Source: an uncultured Anaerolineae bacterium
Lineage (GTDB): Bacteria > Chloroflexota > Anaerolineae > Anaerolineales > Villigracilaceae
Assembly (NCBI GenBank): GCA_903882765.1
Contig: CAIRYE010000083.1
Coordinates: forward strand, 1-5,865
Reading direction: 5' to 3'
Length of the DNA stretch: 5,865 bases
Shown: piece after piece, positions 1-4,964 of the stretch
Numbering within the stretch: position 1 is the stretch's first letter
How the letters are laid out: every line of letters begins with the position of its first letter
Position numbers and translations under genes: made by a program
The notes under the pieces: model-generated
What the model was told of the DNA's origin: nothing
Databases searched by the model: none
What the model saw: only the letters and a program-made list of their open reading frames with translations

Positions 1-1
1 A

Positions 2-250
2 ATCAAAATACTGCTGTTCGCCACCCTGAAAATGAAAGCTGGGTCGGATAAATTGGAAATTGACCTTGAATCACCTAACCCAACCGTGAAGGATTTGTTA
101 GATGAAGTGGTGCGGATCAAGCCAATGCTGGAGTCATCGCTTGGCTCGGTTTTAGTGGCGGTGAATAAGGAATATGCTCCGAAAAGTCAGTTGATCTTAG
201 ATGGAGATGAGATAGCATTATTTCCCCCAGTGAGCGGTGGAGAGGAATGA
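2..250 (+). CDS. moaD: MoaD/ThiS-family sulfur carrier protein (5' end just outside window)
   Basis: Small ubiquitin-like beta-grasp protein. MoaD carries a thiocarboxylate on its C-terminal glycine and, with MoaE, converts precursor Z (cPMP) to molybdopterin in the cytoplasm. The frame is open from base 2 and begins IKILLFATLKMKAGS, the usual first strand and loop of MoaD, so only about two residues seem to lie outside the window. The ATG at 32 is therefore an internal methionine, not the start. The middle (SVLVAVNKEYA) and the end (LDGDEIALFPPVSGG) match the family closely, and about 82 residues are visible against the usual 80-85. The terminal Gly-Gly is followed by two extra residues, Glu-Glu, before the stop; in classical MoaD the second Gly is last. 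The TGA stop overlaps the next gene's start as ATGA, so the two are probably translationally coupled. A ThiS-like carrier for another sulfur pathway is the main alternative. Confidence 0.88.
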   Translation: MKILLFATLKMKAGSDKLEIDLESPNPTVKDLLDEVVRIKPMLESSLGSVLVAVNKEYAPKSQLILDGDEIALFPPVSGGEE

Positions 251-1539
251 TGGAAGCGGACAACAAAAAGAAACTGAGTAATATGTTGTGGTTTCTTGGT
301 TTTGCGTTCTTGTTCGGGTTTTATATTTTTACAACAGGGCTAGATCTCATCAAGGGAAATTTTTGCGGAAATACTGCCATCGATTATTGCGCTTATTGGT
401 CTACGGGTGAGATCATAAACGACGAAGGATTTGCCAAGATTTATGACCTTAAAATATTGGAAGAACACCAGTCTGCAATTTATCCTAGGCCAATCAAGAA
501 TTCAGACTATTTTCAGATCATCCCCTTTCCTTACTTATCGATATTTGCTCTACCGTTTGCGTTATTATCCAAACTTAGCCTGAAAACGAGCTACATTGTT
601 TGGGTGGCGATCAACGCCATTGCATTGGTGTTGTATCTACGTTTTTTTATTAGGCAAACCATAAGCGAAAAGATACAAATCCCAATGATGGCTGTCTTAT
701 TGGTTTCGGTACCTGTTTTTTTGAATTTATCATATGGTCAATTAAATATCTGGCTTGGTATCTTTGCAGGGGAATTTGTTCGAAACCTCATAAAAAAACG
801 CCCCATCTTTGCAGGGATTTGGCTGGCTGGGTTGTTGCTAAAACCGCAGACACTGATTTTGGTTTTGCCTTTCTTGCTTTTTACGAAGGAATTTAGAGTA
901 TTGATCGGTTTCGCGGTCAATTCAGGAATACTGATTACTGGCTCTTTTTTGTTGGGCGGCGTGGAAGGTGCATTGGGTTGGTACAAGATATTGATAGGCT
1001 CGTCAGCTGGTAGGTCAGCGGCAAATCCGTTAGTGATGATGAACTGGCGAATGTTGTCGATGCACATCAATAATTTTACCCACACATCATTAGGAACATA
1101 TTTTCTCGTTGTTGGAGTTGCCGCGACCTTAACAATACTTTATTTGATTCTCCGGAAGCTAACGCTGGAAACGCCCACGGTAATTGCGATGAGGTATCTA
1201 TCGATTTTTGTCGCAACTATGTTGGTTACTTGGCATGCTCATTTTTCACAAGGGTTGGTTTTTTATCCGCTTCTAATTATTTTTGTTACAAACAAAACAA
1301 TGGCTGATCGGGAATTCAAGTTTTGGCTGATTTTTCCAATCATTATCATGTTGTTGATTTTCTTCCTTCCTGTCGTCACATTTTTATTAAACACTAATAG
1401 CGTACAAATAAATTTCCTAAAATTACTTTCAGGTATTCGCGGTTTGATTTTGAATATTTGGTTGTTGTTATGGGCATTTAGGCAAACAAAATCACTTCAA
1501 TTCGGAAGTGGTTATGCTAGGGACGAAAAAACTATATAA
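247..1539 (+). CDS. GT87 (DUF2029) family polytopic membrane glycosyltransferase
   Basis: Integral membrane protein of 430 residues, resembling glycosyltransferase family 87. Characterised members are polyprenyl-phosphate-mannose-dependent mannosyltransferases acting on the outer face of the membrane. After a first transmembrane segment (about 12-31) comes a loop with the IDYCAYW motif; Asp46 is the likely catalytic-type acidic residue. The family's GQLN (164-167) and KPQ (199-201) motifs follow, then WHAHFSQ (329-335) and about ten hydrophobic segments in all, ending with a short basic tail. The start is ATG 247 or ATG 250. A GGAG at 239-242 lies 4 nt from the first and 7 nt from the second, so 250 may be the true start. 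The gene overlaps moaD by 4 nt with no evident functional link. It is clearly more AT-rich than the minus-strand genes (about 37% GC in two sampled 60-nt lines), so transfer or membrane-protein codon bias is possible. The acceptor and donor cannot be told from sequence. Confidence 0.8.
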   Translation: MMEADNKKKLSNMLWFLGFAFLFGFYIFTTGLDLIKGNFCGNTAIDYCAYWSTGEIINDEGFAKIYDLKILEEHQSAIYPRPIKNSDYFQIIPFPYLSIFALPFALLSKLSLKTSYIVWVAINAIALVLYLRFFIRQTISEKIQIPMMAVLLVSVPVFLNLSYGQLNIWLGIFAGEFVRNLIKKRPIFAGIWLAGLLLKPQTLILVLPFLLFTKEFRVLIGFAVNSGILITGSFLLGGVEGALGWYKILIGSSAGRSAANPLVMMNWRMLSMHINNFTHTSLGTYFLVVGVAATLTILYLILRKLTLETPTVIAMRYLSIFVATMLVTWHAHFSQGLVFYPLLIIFVTNKTMADREFKFWLIFPIIIMLLIFFLPVVTFLLNTNSVQINFLKLLSGIRGLILNIWLLLWAFRQTKSLQFGSGYARDEKTI

Positions 1540-1542
1540 AGT

Positions 1543-1571
1543 TTGACAAAAATCGATGTGGGGGATAAAAT
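1543..1571 (+). promoter_or_regulatory. sigma-70-type promoter for the CAU tRNA
   Basis: A perfect -35 box TTGACA (1543-1548) is followed by 17 nt and a -10 box TAAAAT (1566-1571), five of six to consensus. Transcription should start near 1578-1580, about 24 nt before the mature tRNA. It begins only 4 nt after the stop codon of the GT87 gene, which makes the tRNA an independent unit. Confidence 0.75.
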
Positions 1572-1602
1572 ACTTTTCGCCTCTTATGAGGAAGTACGTT
1601 AC

Positions 1603-1674
1603 GCCGAGGTAGCTCAGCGGCAGAGCAAGCGGCTCATAATCGCTCGGTCGAGAGTTCAATTCTCTCCCTCGGCA
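1603..1674 (+). tRNA. tRNA with CAU anticodon (elongator Met, or Ile2)
   Basis: Complete cloverleaf of 72 nt. The acceptor GCCGAGG (1603-1609) pairs fully with CCTCGGC (1667-1673). The D stem is GCTC/GAGC with a short 7-nt loop. The anticodon stem AGCGG/TCGCT closes on the loop CTCATAA with anticodon CAT at 1635-1637. The T arm is GAGAG-TTCAATT-CTCTC and the discriminator is A1674. CCA is not encoded (CAA follows). It is not the initiator, because the first acceptor pair G-C is intact and the anticodon stem lacks three consecutive G-C pairs. Elongator Met and lysidine-modified Ile2 share the CAU anticodon. The segment after the anticodon (ATAATCGCTCGGTC) recalls enterobacterial Ile2, so the amino acid is left open. 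Confidence 0.93.
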
Positions 1675-1679
1675 CAAAG

Positions 1680-1703
1680 AACCTGTCACTCCGACAGGTT
1701 TTT
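1680..1703 (+). terminator. Rho-independent terminator of the CAU tRNA
   Basis: A perfect 8-bp stem AACCTGTC (1680-1687) / GACAGGTT (1693-1700) with loop ACTCC runs into five consecutive T residues (1699-1703). It sits 6 nt after the tRNA and ends 16 nt before the ATG of the next gene, so that gene depends on read-through or on a promoter buried in or after the hairpin. Confidence 0.8.
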
Positions 1704-1707
1704 GATT

Positions 1708-1713
1708 TAAAAT
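1708..1713 (+). promoter_or_regulatory. candidate -10 box for a leaderless yigZ transcript
   Basis: TAAAAT lies exactly 6 nt before the ATG at 1720, where the initiation base would be the A of the start codon. No Shine-Dalgarno sequence is visible before this ATG. The corresponding -35 position falls inside the terminator hairpin and has no good match, so the site rests on the -10 and its spacing alone. Confidence 0.35.
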
Positions 1714-1719
1714 ATCGTT

Positions 1720-2358
1720 ATGCCTCCCATTTACGCAATTCCGTTCGAACCAGTCCGTGCTGAAGTGGAACACAACAAATCCCGCTTTATTTCATCTCTT
1801 TCCCCTGTTAGAAATTCCGACGAAGCCCGCGCCTTCATCAAGCATGTCAAACTCGAGTTTCCCGATGCCAGCCACAATGTCCAAGCTTACATCCTTGGCG
1901 GGGGAAAGAATGTCACTGATTACTGTTCGGATGATGGGGAACCGAGCGGTACGGCTGGGATGCCTGTGCTAACGGTGTTACGAGGAAGCGGCTTGGGGGA
2001 TCTGGTAGTGGTTGTCACCCGTTATTTTGGTGGCACGTTATTGGGTACAGGCGGTTTGGTAAAAGCCTATACGGATGCCACGCAAGAAGTATTAAAAAAG
2101 GTAATTAAAGCTGACCGGGTAGCCGTTGTTGTTAGTAGCATTAGCTTGGCTTATCCTTTGTTCGATCGAATGAAGCTATTGATCCAAAAAAATGCAGGCT
2201 TTATTGTTTCAGAAGAATTTCTCGCGGATGTGACCATTACGTTTGAGATGCAGAGAGAATACTTGGCAGGGTTTGTGAAACAGGCTATGGATCTTTCTTC
2301 AGGGAAGATTGAGATCATGGAGATTGAGGAGTCGGAAAAATTGGTTAAGCTAATTTAG
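1720..2358 (+). CDS. yigZ: YigZ/IMPACT family protein (UPF0029 plus DUF1949)
   Basis: Cytoplasmic protein of 212 residues, the normal length for bacterial YigZ. The N-terminal IMPACT/UPF0029 domain (about 1-125) shows KSRF (20-23), the signature SDDGEPSGTAG (70-80) and RYFGGTLLGTGGLVKAY (101-117). The C-terminal DUF1949 ferredoxin-like domain covers about 138-205. The eukaryotic relative IMPACT acts on GCN1/GCN2 translation control. The bacterial role is not well settled, although the fold suggests nucleic-acid or ribosome-related binding. The start at 1720 fits the family N-terminus (hydrophobic stretch, then KSRF near residue 20), and no other ATG in frame would. There is no Shine-Dalgarno sequence; a leaderless start or read-through from the tRNA is likely. 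It stands alone between two tRNA genes. Confidence 0.93.
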   Translation: MPPIYAIPFEPVRAEVEHNKSRFISSLSPVRNSDEARAFIKHVKLEFPDASHNVQAYILGGGKNVTDYCSDDGEPSGTAGMPVLTVLRGSGLGDLVVVVTRYFGGTLLGTGGLVKAYTDATQEVLKKVIKADRVAVVVSSISLAYPLFDRMKLLIQKNAGFIVSEEFLADVTITFEMQREYLAGFVKQAMDLSSGKIEIMEIEESEKLVKLI

Positions 2359-2369
2359 AATGAATTTGG

Positions 2370-2398
2370 TTGCGGAAAACGAGATAAACGACTATAAT
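2370..2398 (+). promoter_or_regulatory. sigma-70-type promoter for tRNA-Pro
   Basis: A perfect -10 box TATAAT (2393-2398) is preceded, at the ideal 17-nt spacing, by TTGCGG (2370-2375), which keeps the key TTG of the -35. Transcription should start near 2405, giving a leader of about 42 nt before the mature tRNA. That leader can form a small hairpin GCGGA/TCCGC (2406-2419). Confidence 0.7.
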
Positions 2399-2446
2399 AT
2401 CGCTCGCGGAAAACTCCGCAGCGGTATGGCCTGCCGTTGGTTTACT

Positions 2447-2524
2447 CGGGGCGTGGCGCAGCCCGGCTAGCGCGCTTGCATGGGGTGCAAGAGGCCGAAG
2501 GTTCAAATCCTTTCGCCCCGACCA
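2447..2524 (+). tRNA. tRNA-Pro (anticodon GGG), CCA encoded
   Basis: Complete cloverleaf of 78 nt. The acceptor CGGGGCG (2447-2453) pairs fully with CGCCCCG (2514-2520). The D stem is GCGC/GCGC with a 10-nt loop. The anticodon stem CTTGC/GCAAG closes on the loop ATGGGGT, with anticodon GGG at 2482-2484 and the G37 typical of proline tRNAs. The T arm is GAAGG-TTCAAAT-CCTTT and the discriminator A2521 is followed by an encoded CCA. It reads CCC and CCU codons. It closely resembles the enterobacterial GGG proline tRNA, including the unusual A at position 32. Unlike the other two tRNAs in this window, its CCA end is encoded. Confidence 0.96.
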
Positions 2525-2528
2525 AAAT

Positions 2529-2563
2529 AAATATCCTTCACAAAAGTGAAGGATATTTTGTTT
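2529..2563. terminator. bidirectional intrinsic terminator between convergent units
   Basis: A 13-bp perfect stem (2529-2541 with 2546-2558) has the core CCTTCAC/GTGAAGG and an AAAA loop. On the plus strand it is followed by TTTTGTTT, ending tRNA-Pro transcription. On the minus strand the same hairpin is followed by a T-rich run (TTTATTTTGG), and it lies about 30 nt beyond the stop of the minus-strand oxidoreductase, so it probably serves both units. Confidence 0.85.
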
Positions 2564-2592
2564 AAATCACTCTTTATTAACGGACAATAATC

Positions 2593-3582
2593 TCAAATAG
2601 TTGAAGTTGGTAGACCTTTTTCGGCGGATCGGTAAAGGCAATTTATGACGTGGGTGTTGGCGCGTGAATCGGCAAGGCTCACTAATGTCGGAGTGCCAAA
2701 TAAGATGGCGTTGTTAATATCAGCAATTTCGCCGGCATAAAGATCAATTGTCCCGAATGTGATTTTCTCAATTGCATCGTTTTTTGTAAGAATAATTTCA
2801 GAGCCTTCCCCGGGTTTAAATGGAGATTGAAGCTCAATGCTTCCTTTGTCGCCAACAATTTCTATGCGGGTTCTAAAAGGGGAGCGGAAGCCGCTGTCAA
2901 ATTGGCAGTAAACATCATTCGGGAATTTTAGCTGCCCGTAGAACCGTTCATCCACCCCATTCGTTGGCGGGATGCCTTGGCCAAAAACCTCGATCGGCTC
3001 CACGCCGGTGATGGTTCGAAAAAAACTTACCGGGTAACATCCAACGTCCCACACACTGCCCCCGCCTAATTCTTTATTCAAACGGACATCATATTCTTTT
3101 GAGATGGTAAAGGTAAAGGACCCACGCAGGAACTGAAGATTGCCGATAGCGCCATTGTTGACAAGTTCCTTAACTTTTAGCGTTTGGGGATGATGGCGAT
3201 ACATAAAGGCTTCGGTCAGCACACGGTTGTTCCGCTGGCTTGCCTCGATCATTTCGTCTACTTCTGCCACGGTTAGGGCAATGGGCTTTTCGCAGAGCAC
3301 ATGCTTGCCGGCATTGAGTGCTTTGATGGTCCATTCTTTGTGCAGCAGATTTGGTAATGAATTGTATATAACGTCGATCTCGGGATCGTTGATAAGATCC
3401 TCATAGGAACCATAATATTTTGGAATTTGCCAGCTTTCGGCATACTCCCGGGCTTTCGCGCTATCTCGGCTTGCAACGCCAAGCAATTTACTATTGTCTG
3501 ATTTTTTTAAGGGTGGAATGATCGCGGCATTGATATGCGCGGTAGAGAGTAGACCCCAGTTGAGAATTTTATTGCTCATCAT
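2593..3582 (-). CDS. Gfo/Idh/MocA family NAD(P)-dependent oxidoreductase
   Basis: Cytoplasmic dehydrogenase of 329 residues, a typical length. The N-terminal Rossmann domain starts with NWGLLSTAHINAAI (8-21), a variant of the dinucleotide loop with Ser-Thr-Ala in place of the commoner Gly-x-Gly-x-x-Gly. YNSLPNLLH (73-81) and the catalytic Lys of CEKPIAL (EKP at 98-100) follow, then EAFMYRHHPQ (124-133). The C-terminal alpha/beta domain carries GGGSVWDVGCYPV (173-185), with Asp179 and Tyr183 at the usual Asp/His catalytic positions. This pattern is that of the dihydrodiol dehydrogenase/sugar dehydrogenase branch, so a sugar, inositol-like or cyclic diol substrate is likely; the exact one cannot be read. 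AGAAGGA (3586-3592) is 3 nt from the first ATG and 6 nt from the second (3579), so translation may begin at the second. The gene follows the aldo/keto reductase by 15 nt and is probably co-transcribed. The stop is TGA; full length before it argues against selenocysteine read-through. Confidence 0.92.
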   Translation of the reverse strand: MMSNKILNWGLLSTAHINAAIIPPLKKSDNSKLLGVASRDSAKAREYAESWQIPKYYGSYEDLINDPEIDVIYNSLPNLLHKEWTIKALNAGKHVLCEKPIALTVAEVDEMIEASQRNNRVLTEAFMYRHHPQTLKVKELVNNGAIGNLQFLRGSFTFTISKEYDVRLNKELGGGSVWDVGCYPVSFFRTITGVEPIEVFGQGIPPTNGVDERFYGQLKFPNDVYCQFDSGFRSPFRTRIEIVGDKGSIELQSPFKPGEGSEIILTKNDAIEKITFGTIDLYAGEIADINNAILFGTPTLVSLADSRANTHVINCLYRSAEKGLPTSTI

Positions 3583-3597
3583 GCTTCCTTCTAATTT

Positions 3598-4581
3598 TTA
3601 CCAGTAATGGTGAACGAGGCTTTTAATACGATTTTCGTAGATCGACCTGATCTTTTCCATTGTCGCTGGGTTGAGGGCGGGTAGATCGGCCGTTGAGCAA
3701 TTTTGTTGAGCCTGGGTTGGATTTTTCGCGCCGGGGATGGTACAGGTTACGGCGTTGTCCATCAAGATCCAACGTAAAGCAAGCTGGGTCATGCTCCAAT
3801 TTGGGGGAAGCAGATCGCGGAGTTCTTCGACAGCCGTTAAACCAGTTTCGTAATCTACCCCTGAGAAGGTCTCGCCGCGGTCAAAGGCTTCGCCGTGGCG
3901 GTTGAAAAGGCGGTGGTCATCGCTTTGAAAGGTGGAGGCGGAGGAGAGCTTGCCGGTGAGCATTCCGCTGGATAACGGAACCCTTGCAAGAATGCCAACT
4001 TTTTTGCTCTTGGCTTCGGCAAAAAAGAGGTCGGCAGGTCTTTGGCGGAAGATGTTGTAAATGATCTGAATGGATTGAACATGGGGGTATTCAATGGCTT
4101 TTAGGGCTTCCTCCACTTTTTCCACGCTAACACCATAAAATTTTAGCTTTCCGTCCGCTACCAAGTCATCCAGTGCGCCAAACGTCTCGGGCATATAGTA
4201 GACCTCGGTTGGCGGGCAATGGAGCTGTAGCAGGTCGATCGCTTCCACGTCCAAATTTTTCAGGCTGCGTTCCACGAAGGATCGCAAGTTTTTTGCGGAA
4301 TAGCCAGCAGCGGTATGTGGGTCCAATCGGCGGCCGGCTTTGGTAGCGACGATGATCTCTTCCTTGCGTTCCTTGATCAGGTTGGCGATCAGCTTTTCAG
4401 ACCTGCCATCCCCGTAAACATCAGCGGTATCAATAAAATTAACACCATTGTCGATCGCTTTATGCAAGGCGGCGAGGGAGTCCCGATCATCTACACTACC
4501 CCATGCGCCTCCGATGGCCCATGCCCCAAAAGACACTGTGGATACCTTCCATCCAGTTCTACCTAATGCTCGATATTCCAT
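3598..4581 (-). CDS. aldo/keto reductase
   Basis: Cytoplasmic NADPH-dependent TIM-barrel oxidoreductase of 327 residues, a normal length for the family. The N-terminus reads YRALGRTGWKVSTVSFGAW. The full catalytic tetrad is present: Asp51 and Tyr56 in FIDTADVYG (49-57), Lys81 in ATKAG (79-83) and His121 in LQLHCPP (118-124). GILARVPLSSGMLTGKL (196-212) and the C-terminal cofactor-binding IPGAKNPTQAQQN (282-294) complete the signature. The class reduces aldehydes, ketones or sugars; this copy's substrate is unknown. A strong GGAGGA Shine-Dalgarno at 4585-4590, 3 nt before the ATG, fixes the start. It is the first gene of a two-gene minus-strand unit with the Gfo/Idh oxidoreductase, and the pairing suggests joint oxidation/reduction of a carbohydrate. 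GC content is high compared with the GT87 gene (55-58% in two sampled 60-nt lines). Confidence 0.95.
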   Translation of the reverse strand: MEYRALGRTGWKVSTVSFGAWAIGGAWGSVDDRDSLAALHKAIDNGVNFIDTADVYGDGRSEKLIANLIKERKEEIIVATKAGRRLDPHTAAGYSAKNLRSFVERSLKNLDVEAIDLLQLHCPPTEVYYMPETFGALDDLVADGKLKFYGVSVEKVEEALKAIEYPHVQSIQIIYNIFRQRPADLFFAEAKSKKVGILARVPLSSGMLTGKLSSASTFQSDDHRLFNRHGEAFDRGETFSGVDYETGLTAVEELRDLLPPNWSMTQLALRWILMDNAVTCTIPGAKNPTQAQQNCSTADLPALNPATMEKIRSIYENRIKSLVHHYW

Positions 4582-4840
4582 TTATCCTCCAAAAATTCCT
4601 ATTGCGTAATTTTATTTTACCTTGATGGATCAAACAGTGGTTAATGGAACAGAGATGAATAGAATGCGGATTGATCCCCATGGATGCCATTGAAGGTTCG
4701 CTTCGCCTCAAAAAGATCATTGAGAATAATTGAAATAAATTCAACTTTCTCGATCTGTACGTATCCCGTTTCCTCCAATTTTGGAGAAATCAAACGGCAG
4801 TTTGGTTAAAATGATGTAAGATTTAGTTTAGCTTTTCAAT
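4582..4840. other. 259-nt intergenic region between divergent units
   Basis: This region separates the minus-strand reductase operon from the plus-strand tRNA-Sec, so it should hold promoters for both directions. On the plus strand TAAAAT (4807-4812) and TAAGAT (4817-4822) are possible -10 boxes for the tRNA, but neither has a good -35 at 16-18 nt. A 14-nt dyad CTCCAATTTTGGAG (4773-4786) could be an operator or a small hairpin. A minus-strand frame stays open from a TTG at 4793 to a TAA at 4641 (50 codons) with protein-like composition, but it has no ATG/GTG and no ribosome site. I do not call it a gene. Confidence 0.5.
4614..4644 (-). promoter_or_regulatory. possible promoter of the aldo/keto reductase operon
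   Basis: On the minus strand TAAAAT (4619-4614) is a good -10, about 33 nt upstream of the ATG. The best -35 candidate is TTAACC (4644-4639) with a long 19-nt spacer, so the assignment is weak. Confidence 0.3.
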
Positions 4841-4934
4841 GGGAGTGCAAAAGTCCCGGTGGGCTTTCCGTTCTTCAAAATCGGCATTGGGTCGCGTTGC
4901 GGTCCAGGGTGGGTTCGACTCCCATGCACTCCCG
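4841..4934 (+). tRNA. selC: selenocysteine tRNA (tRNA-Sec, UCA)
   Basis: This 94-nt RNA inserts selenocysteine at recoded UGA codons after charging with serine, conversion by SelA and delivery by SelB. The acceptor stem has eight pairs, GGGAGTGC (4841-4848) with GCACTCCC (4926-4933). The D stem has six pairs, AAGTCC (4851-4856) with GGGCTT (4861-4866), around a 4-nt CGGT loop. The anticodon loop CTTCAAA carries TCA at 4875-4877. The variable arm is long: TGGGTCGC (4888-4895) pairs with GCGGTCCA (4899-4906). The T arm is GTGGG-TTCGACT-CCCAT. The discriminator is G4934, as in bacterial tRNA-Sec, and CCA is not encoded. The 8+5 acceptor/T geometry and 6+4 D arm are diagnostic and exclude ordinary Ser or Leu tRNAs. 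One oddity is a T-T mismatch (4871/4881) in the anticodon stem. A site-2 protease gene starts 30 nt downstream with no terminator between them. Confidence 0.95.
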
Positions 4935-4964
4935 CTAAGATACAGGCAAATAAGAACCTACTTT

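Noticed and set aside
248..250. UGA stop of moaD as a possible selenocysteine codon
   Set aside because: The domain is complete at the Gly-Gly tail, and the UGA is explained by the ATGA overlap with the next start.
738..1085. Minus-strand frame of 115 codons
   Set aside because: It lies entirely within the GT87 gene in antisense, has no ribosome site and has shadow-like composition.
1492..1773. Minus-strand frame of 93 codons containing GRELNSRPSDYEPLALPL
   Set aside because: It is the antisense of the CAU tRNA, a well-known source of false proteins in annotations.
1603..2524. tRNA genes as integration sites of a mobile element
   Set aside because: No repeated copy of either tRNA 3' end, no integrase and no foreign cargo are visible between or beside them.
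2536..2595. UGA stop of the Gfo/Idh gene as a possible selenocysteine codon, given selC nearby
   Set aside because: The protein is already full length at the stop, no SECIS-like hairpin follows at the right distance, and the terminator hairpin would lie inside the extension.
3693..3905. Plus-strand frame inside the aldo/keto reductase
   Set aside because: Antisense shadow of a well-supported gene, arginine- and glycine-rich with no domain.
4559..4744. Minus-strand frame of 61 codons upstream of and overlapping the reductase start
   Set aside because: It overlaps the reductase start and its strong Shine-Dalgarno, has no recognisable domain and looks like chance.
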